Shown here: positions 20,219 through 29,293 of the stretch, in pieces | Position numbering within the stretch: position 1 is the stretch's first letter | How the letters are laid out: every line of letters begins with the position of its first letter | Source: Allomyces macrogynus ATCC 38327 | Lineage: Eukaryota; Blastocladiomycota; Blastocladiomycetes; Blastocladiales; Blastocladiaceae | Direction: 5' to 3' | Length of the DNA stretch: 30,441 nt | NCBI GenBank assembly: GCA_000151295.1 | Contig: GG745336.1 | Span: 181,031-211,471, forward strand | The notes under the pieces: generated by a model | What the model saw: only the letters and a program-made list of their open reading frames with translations | The model's database searches: none | Told to the model about the DNA's origin: nothing | Program-made: the position numbers and the translations under genes

Positions 20219-21142
20219 TCTGGCGCGATCAGGCTCGAGCACGCGGGGTGGAAGCTGCGCGGCGCCGTAGGCTGCGGGGAAACTCGGTGTGTCGGCGCGT
20301 TCTTGTGGCGCCAGCGGGTTCCGCGCGATCAACCTCGGTTGGGCAGCGGAAGGCGGGCGCGCAGCTGAGATTGCAGCAAGTCCTGGTGCTCGAAAGTGTG
20401 GTGGAAACAGAGGTAGCGCGTTGGTCGCGCACAAGTGATCGCGTCGTGCCTCGTAGACGCCACTGCTTGAAGACCACTGGCCGCGAGGGACAACATTTGG
20501 AGCCCCTGCCAAGGCAGTCTCAAGTTAATCAAAGGGTCAGGTGCGCTTACGTATACGTTAAAGCGGTGATATACGTTTATTGACAGGGTTCTTCGAGCGA
20601 CGGTCACGCAGTCGTTACCATCCTTCCCTTTCAAGTAAGCGGCCCGGGGTTTGAACCCGGAATGGCAAGCATTAGCTGAGGGATTTCTTCCCCGCTTTGA
20701 AGATTTATGCCTCATGGGAGGAGTTGGACGCCCTTCTGTTGGACGCGCTGCGTGGGCTTCGTTTTAATGCTTTGTCGTCCTCTAAATTTTTGGTCCTGCC
20801 CGTTCTCTGTGACGTTTGTCTCCGTGTGTGCCTGTCTGTGCCAGTTCCTGCTGCTCTTTTTTTGTTTGTGGATGTGTCCCTGTCTCGGCAAATCGTTTTG
20901 CGCCAGCCCTCTGCTCCCCACCCTGTCCTCTTTACTGTGCTTGCTTGTCGTCTCCTCTCTCCCGTGATTTGACCACTACTCGACTCGTTGGGTGCGCTTC
21001 TAACAACTATGATTCATTTTGGCACCTTACGGCCGATTTTGAAACAGCAAACACGCCCACGACACATATCCCACCCCTACACCCTCCCGCACCGCACGCC
21101 CAGCGCGGCGACAGCGACCGCGAGCACGACCGCGAGCCCCGC
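20219..21142. other. intergenic: PDE upstream region and RPC6 3' region
   Basis: About 920 bp between two minus-strand genes. It holds a 10-bp perfect palindrome ACGTATACGT at 20549-20558, a tRNA-like element at about 20637-20702 and, at 20770-20960, a stretch that is pyrimidine-rich on the plus strand. The PDE frame stays open to 20512 but the first codon there is TTG, not ATG; a short 5' exon here is possible. Confidence 0.5.
20637..20702 (-). ncRNA. tRNA-like element (truncated tRNA or tRNA-derived relic)
   Basis: On the minus strand CCGGG-TTCAAAC-CCCGG is a perfect T-arm: a 5-bp stem, a 7-base loop of TTCAANC type, and a B-box for RNA polymerase III. The following GCCGCTT pairs in six of seven positions with an upstream AAGCGGG, forming an acceptor-like stem with an A after it. 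Only 30 nt lie between acceptor and T-arm where about 41 are expected. I could not fold a D-arm or a standard anticodon arm, so no anticodon is assigned. It may be a decayed tRNA, a tRNA-derived SINE head, or chance. Confidence 0.4.
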
Positions 21143-22429
21143 TCAGAACTTGAGCCAATCGTTGATATACTTGCAGTCCCTCGGGTTGACGGCACCGTCG
21201 GACGTGCAGTCGCGGCGCACCGGGCAGACGCCGCACGGGAACTTGGCCCACTCGGTCTCGGTCCAGTTTTCCTTGAGTGCGCGGTACATCCAGACGTCGG
21301 CCGACCCGTCGTCGTGGTCCTCGTCGAGACTCACGTTCATGCCGCCCATCGGGTTGTTGGCGTCGTCGTCGTCCTCGGCCATGAGCAGCGGCTCCGCGGG
21401 CACAGGCAGCTTCTCAATCTTATTGTCGAAGATGAGCATATCGAGCACGGCCTCAACGTCGGCCTGCGTCAGCTCCACGTTGGTGATCTTGATTTTGTTG
21501 ATCTCGCGCGTGATCTTGGTGATCGTCAGGTACCGGTTGTAGTTGGACGGGAACACGGCCTGCGAGTCCAGCGGGAATGACTGCAGCGGGTGGGTGCATT
21601 GCAGCGGCGACGTGGGGTGAGCACGCGTGCGTGGAGCCACAACGAGGCGAAGGAGAAGTGCGCACCTTTCGCGCGATCGCGCGCAAGCACGCGTGCGCGA
21701 CCGTGTTGACAAAGTTGAGATCGAGTTCCTGGTCGGTGAACCAAATGCCGCCAGTGACCTCGTTCGACGGCTGCAGCTCAGCGAGCATGTAGAACTTTTT
21801 GCTGCCAAACTACAAAACGGGACCATTTATCGGCTTAGCAATCGCGGATGGCGTTTGCTGACCGGCCGGGCTGGTTCGTATGGTCTGAAAGCACCAAACA
21901 AGAGCGCGCGCGCACGGACCTTGACCGACTTGACCTGCTTGATGAGCCCACGCTGCTCAAGCTTCTTGAGCGCCTTGTTGAGCGAGTTCTGGTGCAGGCT
22001 CGTCTTGATCGCGAGCGTGCGGACCCAAATGCCCTCGGTCCCGACGGCCTTGATGTAGTTGAAGACGAGCTTCTCCTCGTATTTCGAGCTCGTCAACTCT
22101 GTGGGACCGTTTGCGCACAGAGAGGATCGCTCGCGTCAGTAGGTGCCATTTCACGCTGCCTGCGAGCCGAATCGCGCGGTCACGCACTTTTCCTTTTCCT
22201 CCTCCTTGATCAGCTTGTAGTACAGCATCGGGCTCGTGCGCGTAATTTCAAGATAGTTTTTCTTCGCAAGCACATTCACGACCTTCAGGTAGTGAGCGGT
22301 CTCGACGTTCATCTTGGCCTGCAGGTCGGTGTTGCTCACTTCCGCGTCCTCGGGATACGACGCGAGAATGTCGAGCATCCTCTTCTCGAGCGTCGAGAGC
22401 TTCTTCTTGCCCGGCGCGACGGTCGCCAT
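21143..22429 (-). CDS. RPC34: DNA-directed RNA polymerase III subunit RPC6 (RPC34/RPC39), four exons
   Basis: A subunit of the Pol III RPC82/RPC34/RPC31-type subcomplex that helps TFIIIB-dependent promoter opening at tRNA and 5S genes. Exons are 22429-22184, 22096-21920, 21809-21666 and 21580-21143. Introns are 87, 110 and 85 bp, all phase 0, giving 334 residues (human homologue about 316). Tandem winged-helix domains occupy about 10-75 and 84-150, with IWVRTLAIKTSLHQNSLNKA and LIKQVKSVK matching the family and then YMLAELQPSNEVTGGIWFTD. Near the C-terminus Cys305, Cys308, Cys314 and Cys325 (GVCPVRRDC ... RDCKYINDWLKF) fit the cluster that binds an iron-sulphur cluster in human RPC6. The start ATG lies in ACCATGG, a strong context. 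Intron 1's donor (GTGACC) is weak; I chose it because it alone keeps the frame. Confidence 0.93.
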
Positions 22430-22725
22430 GGTAGGGATTTGGATCGGCGCGGGAAGGGGCTCGGGTCGAGATGTAGTGCGTGACGGCGCGGCGGCGGCGA
22501 GGCGCGCGGTCGGTGCTGCTGGTAGCTCCGCGACCGGACAAGAGATTGATGCGTCGTGAAGAGCAAAATGCACCGAGTCGCGGTGTGGTGCAAGCTGATG
22601 CGTTGCTGGGATTCGTTTGCGCGGGCCACAGGTCCGCGAAAGAGGGCCGAAAGATCGCAGGTCACGGCGATTGTCCACGTCATATCCACCAAACATAGAG
22701 CCAAGAAACGGCTCGGCCAGGGTGG

Positions 22726-23127
22726 GTGCCGTCGACCTTGCGCAAACTGATTCTCATTGGCAACGATATCCATGCCGGTCTGCCCGATATTCCGCCGGGC
22801 ATCCGCGTGCTCGCTATAGACTTGTCGGTGGCGATCAAACAACCCGATGGCGAGTCGGACATGGCGGAATGGGTGGCAGCACTTCCCGCCTCGCTTCGCG
22901 TGCTCGATTTGCACTGGTGCAACATGAAGAGCAACGGCGATGTGCTGGCGTCCATCTTGCTCAACCATTTACCGGTGCGGCTGCTGGGCCACAAACGGCG
23001 GAGGATGCGTGTCAACAAGACGGTCTTGTCTCCCGAGATGCTGGCGCGGCTGTGCGCACAATTTGATGCGTTGGATTCCAAGTTAGTTCATGTTTTGTAC
23101 ACTCGGCCACAACCGTTCAGGTTGTAG
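22726..23127 (+). pseudogene. C-terminal fragment of a type I LRR gene
   Basis: The frame begins with PSTLRKLILIGNDIH and continues through IPPGIRVLAIDL, WVAALPASLRVLDLHWCNM and ILLNHLPVRLLGHKRRRMRV to LARLCAQFDALDSK. This is the last ~120 residues of type I proteins with the RFDVV-like end. The first codon of the open frame is GTG, and the first ATG is inside a repeat. No upstream repeats are present, and the RPC6 promoter region starts only about 280 bp to the left on the other strand. It is a truncated copy rather than a functional gene. Confidence 0.75.
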
Positions 23128-23163
23128 TGTGAAGGTTGGCCGTTTGAATTGATGGATGCGGTT

Positions 23164-24681
23164 TCACATTTTTGATCGCACTCGAGCTGGTTTTTTCCCT
23201 TCGCAACGCACACTGGCAAGAAGGGCAGTCTCGCCCCGCAGCGGGTTCCCCTGCAAAATCAGCGTGAGGAGGCCATCAAGCAGGCCAATCGGGCCGCGGT
23301 CGCACTTATGGCCCAGTAGATCGACATAGCGCAAAATGGACGGCCACACTGGGTCCAGCACGCCAAGGTCAGCAGCAGTAAGCCCGCATTGCCGGAGCGT
23401 GAGTGTCTTGAGCCGTGGCGGCATGTTGCGCGCAAGGGCATGGACACGAACGACAGCGTCTTTGCGGAACCAACATTCGACAACGAGTTTCTCGAGCGTG
23501 CGTGGAAGACGAAAAAAGATCAGCGCAATGCCGTCGCTGCTCGTAAAGTGAAACAGCACGCTGAGTTCACGATGAGTGGACGTCATAGTCAACGCCCGTC
23601 ACATAACCATCGTCAAGTTAGAATAGAACAGGCTGAGTTGGTCGGTCGCCCGCGGGATCGACGTGACAACAAGGCGAGCATGCTCGAGATTCAGGTTCTT
23701 GCAGTCAATGGAGAATGAACCGACGATGGTTGGGAGACTTGTCACCAATCGCGTCACCGCCCAGCCGTCCTTTTCTTTGTCTTTCGATGAAGAAACAGCC
23801 AGCGAAAGCGATGGGAATCCCTTGCGTGGCAATGCGTTCATGACTGCATCGAGACCAGTGAAACCAGAGCCAACGTGGAGCGCCAAGTGGTTCAGACTGG
23901 GAAGACGCCGAATCAGATCCGCAAGGGCCACAAAAATTTTGTCGAGAAATGTTCTCTGCGTGACATGAAAAATCAAGCGATGTGATCGCCGGCGGCGGCC
24001 CCACAATGAGGGCGGCAAGCGACTCCATCATCAAAGTCAATCACATCATTCATGACCAGTTTGGGAAGCTATGTGGAACCCAGGTCAAGAACACTTTTGC
24101 ATGCGAGGGGTCCACCACAAGTTCCTCCAAATGCAAATCGACCAGCGTCGGTGGGAGCGCGAGATGGCGCCACCTGTTAGTGCCCACAAGTGTCAGGAGC
24201 TGGCAGCGCGGCGACAGGCACTGACCACGGCGTGTTTTGGTCAATTTGAATGTAGCGAAGCTACACGCACGAGAGACCATGTCACACGCCGCAACAATCG
24301 GAAAGCTGACCATCCAAGGTCGATCGGCTTGGGTGGGAGGGGAGCCATGGTGCGGTCGTGCGTGCGCAAGGGGAGCACCAGGAACAGCTCCATGGGATTG
24401 GAGACGTCCTCGTCGTCCACGGCGAGAAAGCAACGACTCACATCGTCAGGTCGCAAGTTGACTGTGTCGGGAGCATCTGGAACATACTGTGCCGCGCCCT
24501 CGACAATGATGGCGCGCGAGTGGCGAATCGCGACGCGCAGGCATGGCGCGTACAGCGATGGGGCAGCAAGGGGCATGAGCAGCAGCGACGGCGCGGCGTC
24601 GCGGTGGACCCACTCGGCGAGAGTGTCCAGAACGGCTTGCGGCAAGTTGTCGAGCGTGAGGGTCGAGCGCGTGCCCGTCAT
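23164..24681 (-). pseudogene. decayed type I F-box-like/LRR gene, C-terminus missing
   Basis: A neighbour and close relative of the copy at 25039-26720, same strand. It starts at ATG 24681 (MTGTRSTLTLDNLPQ, compare MTDTPLTPTLDGLPH), with VLDTLAEWVHRD and MPLAAPSLYAPCLRVAI. It then needs frame changes near 24260, 24060-24030 and 23965, and contains an in-frame TGA at 23599-23601. Recognisable LRRs include LPPTLVDLHLEEL, LIRRLPSLNHLALHVGSG, RLPRTLEKLVVECW and WPSILRYVDLLGH. After LQGNPLRGE the sequence diverges and stops, so the last ~75 family residues are absent. It is a pseudogene. Confidence 0.8.
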
Positions 24682-25038
24682 GATGTGCCGCGATGTCACC
24701 ATGGGTGTGGCAGAAGGAGGAGACAGCAGAGCCATTTGTCGTGCCGCGTTGCGCCTCTGCAAAGGTGAACATACTCAAGGGAGTGATCGGGACAGCACTA
24801 TTTGCAGGTTCTGAACTCTCTAACATGAATGCCAAACGCCCCCTCTGCGAGTCCATGCTTCGGGTGCTGCTGGCGGTGAACTTGATACTTCACCATGCTC
24901 ATGCCATGTGGTCGTGTGTTATTATTCCCATCCGGACACATGAAATTGGGTGTGAGGATAACATGTACATCTTTTCATTTTTCCCGTTCTTGGAGATAAT
25001 GACAGGCTCAAAATGATCAAATAAGGCTCTGGACCCAT
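24682..25038. other. intergenic between tandem minus-strand LRR copies
   Basis: About 360 bp between the 3' end of the copy at 25039-26720 and the start of the decayed copy downstream. The frame of the decayed copy stays open to 24762, but only from a TTG. No other feature is seen. Confidence 0.4.
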
Positions 25039-26720
25039 TCACATCAGATTGAACCGCGGCACCAGTTGCTCACGAAACGGACACTTGCCAAAACCAAAAG
25101 TGGAGCAGATTTTCATCCGACGCCAAGACGAGTTTTGAACAGGGATGCGTTCAAGCAGCGCCGACACCATATTGGCGCCCATGGCTTCGGCTTCCAATTC
25201 GAGCATGCGCAGACTTGTTGGCAGCGCTACGACCCACGTACGCGCAACCTGGTCCCGCAGCGGGTTCGACTTCAGGTTGAGCTTCTGGAGACCGTCAGGT
25301 AGGCCCATCGGGCCACGGAAGCACCAATTGTCCGATAAATCGAGGTAACGCAGAGTATCTGGCCACGCGCGGTCAAGCAAGTCGAGATCGGAATCATCCA
25401 GTCCGCAGCGCGCAATCCTGAATGACGTGAGTTGTGGCGGCATGTTGAGCGCAAGCGTGTGAACACGAATATCAGCAGGATTGCACAACCAAGTGCCAAT
25501 GTCGAGTGATTCGAGAGTTTTCGGAAGGCGGGCGAAGAGCAGCTGGAGGTCATCACTTTCCACATTGCGAAACGTCACACGGAGCTCACGCAATGTCGAC
25601 AGCAATGGGAGCTCACGGAACATATCAGTGGTCCAATCATGGATAAACACATCCAACTTGTCTGTCGCACGTGGAAGAGACGCAACAAGAGCGAGAGCGT
25701 GCTCAGTGTTCAAACCCTTGCCATCGAATGCCAACGAGCTGACGGTCGTTGGGAAGCTGGCTACAAGACGTGCCACAATTTCGCTGTCTTTTGCAGCATC
25801 GTCGGGTGACGACCTCAAGTTCAGATACAGCGACGGAAAACCGATGCGCGGCAATGCACGCATGACCGCATCCAGTCCAGCGATTCCATAACCCACACCG
25901 AGTCCCAGCCGGTTCAGGGAGGGCAGGCGGCAAATCAGGTTGGCAAGCGCGAGTTGCTGCTGCTCAGGAACTTCGTCCACCATTGCACAACTTACGTCGA
26001 ATGACATGACGGTCAGCGGCATGCGCTCAATGAGGGCAGCAACCAACGCTCCACCGTCAAAGTCGATCACATCACAGAGTACGATCTTGCGGAGAGCATG
26101 CGGGGTCCAGGCAGAGAATACGTCCAAGAGCGACGGGTGCATCACCAGGCTGGTCAATTCCAATTGGACGAGCGTGGGTGGCAACATGATCATGTCCCAC
26201 GATTGAATGAAGGCCACCGCCAACTGCTGGCACTGTGGCGGTACAAAGATCATGCCGCCCATGTTCTCGTCACAGTGAAATCGCGAACTTGCACCAAGGG
26301 CACAGGCAATAGAGACCACTTCACGGATGCTTCAGCTGTGGGTGCTGCCCACGGGCGAGTAGGGTTGGGAAGGAGGGGAGCCAACGTACGGTCGTGCGTG
26401 CGCATGGGAAGCACCAGAAAGAACTCAACGTAATCCAACCCGCCGATCGACTTCACAATATGAACGATGCGCCCAACATTATCATGACGCAGGAAAACCG
26501 TGCTCATCGGAGAGGTTGAATCAAATTTCACGCCATTTCCGAGCGTGGCGCGCGCGTGGAAGATCGCAACGTGCAGGCATGGCGCGTAAAGAGATGGTGC
26601 GACGAGAGCAAGGTTCACCAGCGACCGATTACAGGCATTGCGGGAGACCCATTGGGCAAGACAGTCGAGAACGACGTGCGGCAACCCGTCGAGCGTGGGG
26701 GTCAAGGGCGTGTCCGTCAT
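25039..26720 (-). pseudogene. type I F-box-like/LRR gene with a single frameshift
   Basis: ATG 26720 opens MTDTPLTPTLDGLPHVVLD with LALVAPSLYAPCLHVAI, LVLPMRTHDRTLAPL and WSLLPVPLVQVRDFTV. The frame then runs into a stop at 26250. A second frame takes over at about 26270 with ENMGGMIFVPPQCQQLAV and stays open for over 400 codons to the stop at 25039. It contains LPPTLVQLELTSL, RLPSLNRLGLGVGYGI, LPLLSTLRELRVTF, LPKTLESLDIGTW and WPDTLRYLDLSDNW. One missing base near 26268-26272 would explain the break, and total length (about 560 codons) matches the intact type I gene. The far C-terminus (FGKCPFREQLVPRFNLM) lacks the FDVV ending of its relatives. It may be a recent pseudogene or a sequence error in a working gene. 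Confidence 0.8.
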
Positions 26721-27084
26721 GATATCTATCGTGCTTTTGCGCGCGTGTGCAATGGTAGAGAAACGAAAGTTGGAACGTCAGAGTAGTTGACGGACTGTTT
26801 GCTGGTTGCAGCAGGCCACAGCCAGGGGTTCTATCTGCCACGGACGGCATGCCACAGGTTGACATCTCGGCCCCGTGGTTTGCACGTGTCACACGCAGCG
26901 CCAAGAAACTGTCACTGCTGATCGGGCGTGTATTTCTCGACCTGTGCAACAAGTCCATAACTTCAAGAATTTCGACAAATTCGATGGCTGCCAAAATTGA
27001 GTCCTTGCACTGGCCACAGCAAAGTCCATCGTTTCAATATAAACGGCAAGCTCGCGCGACAACGGCAACCGGCCCAGCGCGGGG
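26721..27084. other. intergenic between divergent LRR copies
   Basis: About 360 bp between the minus-strand copy starting at 26720 and the plus-strand relic. It could once have been a bidirectional promoter. No RNA gene, repeat or conserved element is visible. Confidence 0.4.
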
Positions 27085-28406
27085 CACGAGGTCTCGACGG
27101 CTTGCCGCACGAGATTCTGCGCCAGCATCAGGTGCATCCGGCATTTTTGGCTCTGCGCGTTGGTCCCTCTTGCACGTTCCGATGGTCCAGGTTCGGCGAT
27201 GCATTGCGTACTTGTATGCCGGTTGGTCGACGCGCGATTTGCCACTCACTCGCGCGTGCAGATCTCTTGCCACATGCTGCGTAATTGGATTGTGCCTCCT
27301 TTGTCAACAGTGACCCTGTAGCTGCAGTATCTCGATTTTGACGCGTTCGGGCCATCAGCGGCCATTTCTGGCAGCCAAGAACGTGCTGATGAACTGGGGA
27401 ACCATGACGCACCCATGCTTCCTGTGTTATCGCGTCTTCGTTCCTTGAGCCTGTATCTGGATGGCTGCAATGAGGCGATTGCGTACCCGCACTTCATGAA
27501 ACTCGTTCCGCACACGCTCCTGTCGCTCACGCTGCATCCGGCAAAGACACAGGGGCTAAATTTAGCGGCCGAGCTCGTTCAGCAGCAGCCATTATTGTCA
27601 ACGCTCATTTTCAACTTTATCGACAACCTTAGGGGCAACCGAGGCTTGGCTCGCATCCTGGCTGCGCTGCCACGTACTGGATTCGGGTGCCATGACGTGA
27701 CAATCGCCGGTCGACAAGAAGATGGTGAGCTTCCGTTTGTTGGTGCACTGGATGACGACGGAGACGAGGACGACGGCGACGAGGAAATGACGGAGGAGGT
27801 GGCGCTTGCCTTGCTTGCCAACTTTCATACATCGGTCAAGAAGTTCGTGCTCAACTCGATGATGGTGCTGCCGCGCCTCCCACGGCCACGCAGGAACTCA
27901 AGATTGACCATGAGGCGTTTGCTGTGCTGAATCCACTCGCATTCTTGCCGACGCTCGCTCGTCTTGAACTGGTTTCGCGGCGCTTCTCGCCGCTACCCCT
28001 TGATCTTCTTGTGCGCATCTTCTCGGCGCTCCCCAGGTCGCTCGAGCACATCAAGATCGAGCAGGTTGCTCTGCCCGAAGCTGCCGTTGCCGCTTTAGCA
28101 CTCAACTTGCCGCCGCAGCTCGAATCGTTTCGCCTGGTTGCCCCCAAGGTGACAGCGCACGACGCCGTTTCTGCGTTTATTGCGGCACTCCCCTTGTCGC
28201 TGCGCGCGCTCGACATTGCTTGGTCGTATCTGCCGCAGGAAGGCGATCAGCTCGCGTCGATTTTGCTTGAGCGCCTGCGCGTGCCAGGACCTGGCCGGAG
28301 ACGCATGCGGGTGCGCGTCAGCAAAGTTACGGTGTCAATCGATTTGTTTGCCCAGCTCCAGGCTCGTTTTGACGTTGTGGATTACGAGACGCCTGTGCTG
28401 TTGTAA
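27085..28406 (+). pseudogene. decayed type I F-box-like/LRR gene with N-terminal deletion
   Basis: It begins with GLDGLPHEIL, the F-box-like core, then jumps within about 15 codons and a frame change to ARWSLLHVPMVQVRRCIAYL and GWSTRDLPLT. Those lie about 130 residues further on in the sister gene at 29294, so roughly 100 codons are lost. From 27415 an open frame reads LPVLSRLRSLSLYLDGC, LVPHTLLSLTLHPAKTQGL and LAALPRTGFGCHDVTI, then an acidic run (DDDGDEDDGDEE). A one-base break at about 27883 moves to the frame ending at 28406, with LATQELKIDHEAFAVL, LPRSLEHIKIEQVALP and FAQLQARFDVVDYE, the family C-terminus. The 27415-27930 and 27924-28406 frames could each be translated, but neither is a whole family member. 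Confidence 0.75.
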
Positions 28407-28705
28407 TGTCGATTGGCATGATCAAGTCGCGACGAAAACATGGCGCGACGAAAACATCTGCTGGTTTGGCATTGTCTGGATTGCTGCAAACCTGCGCAGT
28501 GTATGGCATCGATTTCCTCTGAGAGCGTCCTGTCAAATAAATGATGACAAATTGCCACCTCGCATCACATCTATCAGGAGCTGATAAATGCTTCCGTCAT
28601 GACCATGCCCACGCATGCACGTGTGAGTAGACTGCCATTTGTTGCTGGTGAAAAGCGCAATACCATGATTGCGTGTAATGAGTTTGACCGCTCTCGTGTT
28701 TTCAC
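28407..28705. other. intergenic, possible poly(A) signal
   Basis: About 300 bp after the type I relic. A plus-strand AATAAA occurs at 28536-28541, 130 bp after its stop. A 13-bp direct repeat, GCGACGAAAACAT, lies at about 28428-28455. No gene is seen. Confidence 0.4.
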
Positions 28706-28980
28706 TCAATCTAAGTAGAGGAACACGGTCCACCCACTTGCTTTCCACGCTTCCTGCGCCGCGACAATTACAGGATCATCCGTCGTGAGAATGTCGCTCC
28801 CCGCCACTACGGCACATAGCAGTTGGGTGCGGCGCGCACGAGCTGGACAAGGTCGGCGCTGGCTTCACTCCAAAGTCGCTCCTGTGGCCCCTCGTGCCGC
28901 TCCAGTGGCCGTTCTTGCGCGCGGTAGAACAGACATGCGCAAATGGCCAGGACAAGTTCTTACGGCAGCGTGTCGAGCAT
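28706..28980 (-). pseudogene. type II LRR relic: N-terminus joined directly to C-terminus
   Basis: From ATG 28980 the minus strand reads MLDTLP, an in-frame TAA, then ELVLAICACLF and LVQLVRAAPNCYVP. This is the F-box-like start of the type II gene at 14222-15706, with TAA where that gene has Ser. Directly after this, in another frame, comes VVAGSDILTTDDPVIVAAQ followed by AWKASGWTVF and a stop at 28706. This corresponds to the extreme C-terminus of type II proteins (VAAQKRWAEDGW). About 400 codons of LRRs between the two parts are missing. It is a clear dead copy with a large internal deletion. Confidence 0.75.
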
Positions 28981-29293
28981 GGGTGTGAGGCCGCGTCGCA
29001 AACTGCGATGCTGCGCTCGCTCTCATGGCGGTCGGCAGCCAGCATGATTGATGGACCGATTGTTGCTGCTTCTTTCGTTAAATGATGGTTGCGTTGCATT
29101 CTCGGAACGCCGGCGATGAGAGCGCCGCGTCAGATCAGCGCTGGAGCAGGGCTCGGTCGGAACCCCAGGTGTGGAATTCGCCATGAGCGTCATGCATCAA
29201 TGACTCGGACGGCTCGCAGAAGAACGGCCTGGCCTCTGCTGCATCCTCTTGGGCTCTGTTCGACAACCGCGCAAGCGTTGGTGGCTGCAAACC
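28981..29293. other. upstream region of the LRR gene at 29294
   Basis: About 310 bp between the divergently oriented type II relic and the type I gene at 29294. No recognised element apart from a favourable ACCATGG start context at its right end. Confidence 0.4.

Noticed and set aside
20219..20512. Extending the PDE start to 20512
   Set aside because: The first codon of that frame is TTG and no ATG occurs before 20218; another frame in this stretch looks equally protein-like, so no extension is supported.
20637..20702. A complete functional tRNA gene
   Set aside because: About 11 nt too short between acceptor and T-arm, no D-arm, and no anticodon arm with T33 and a paired stem.
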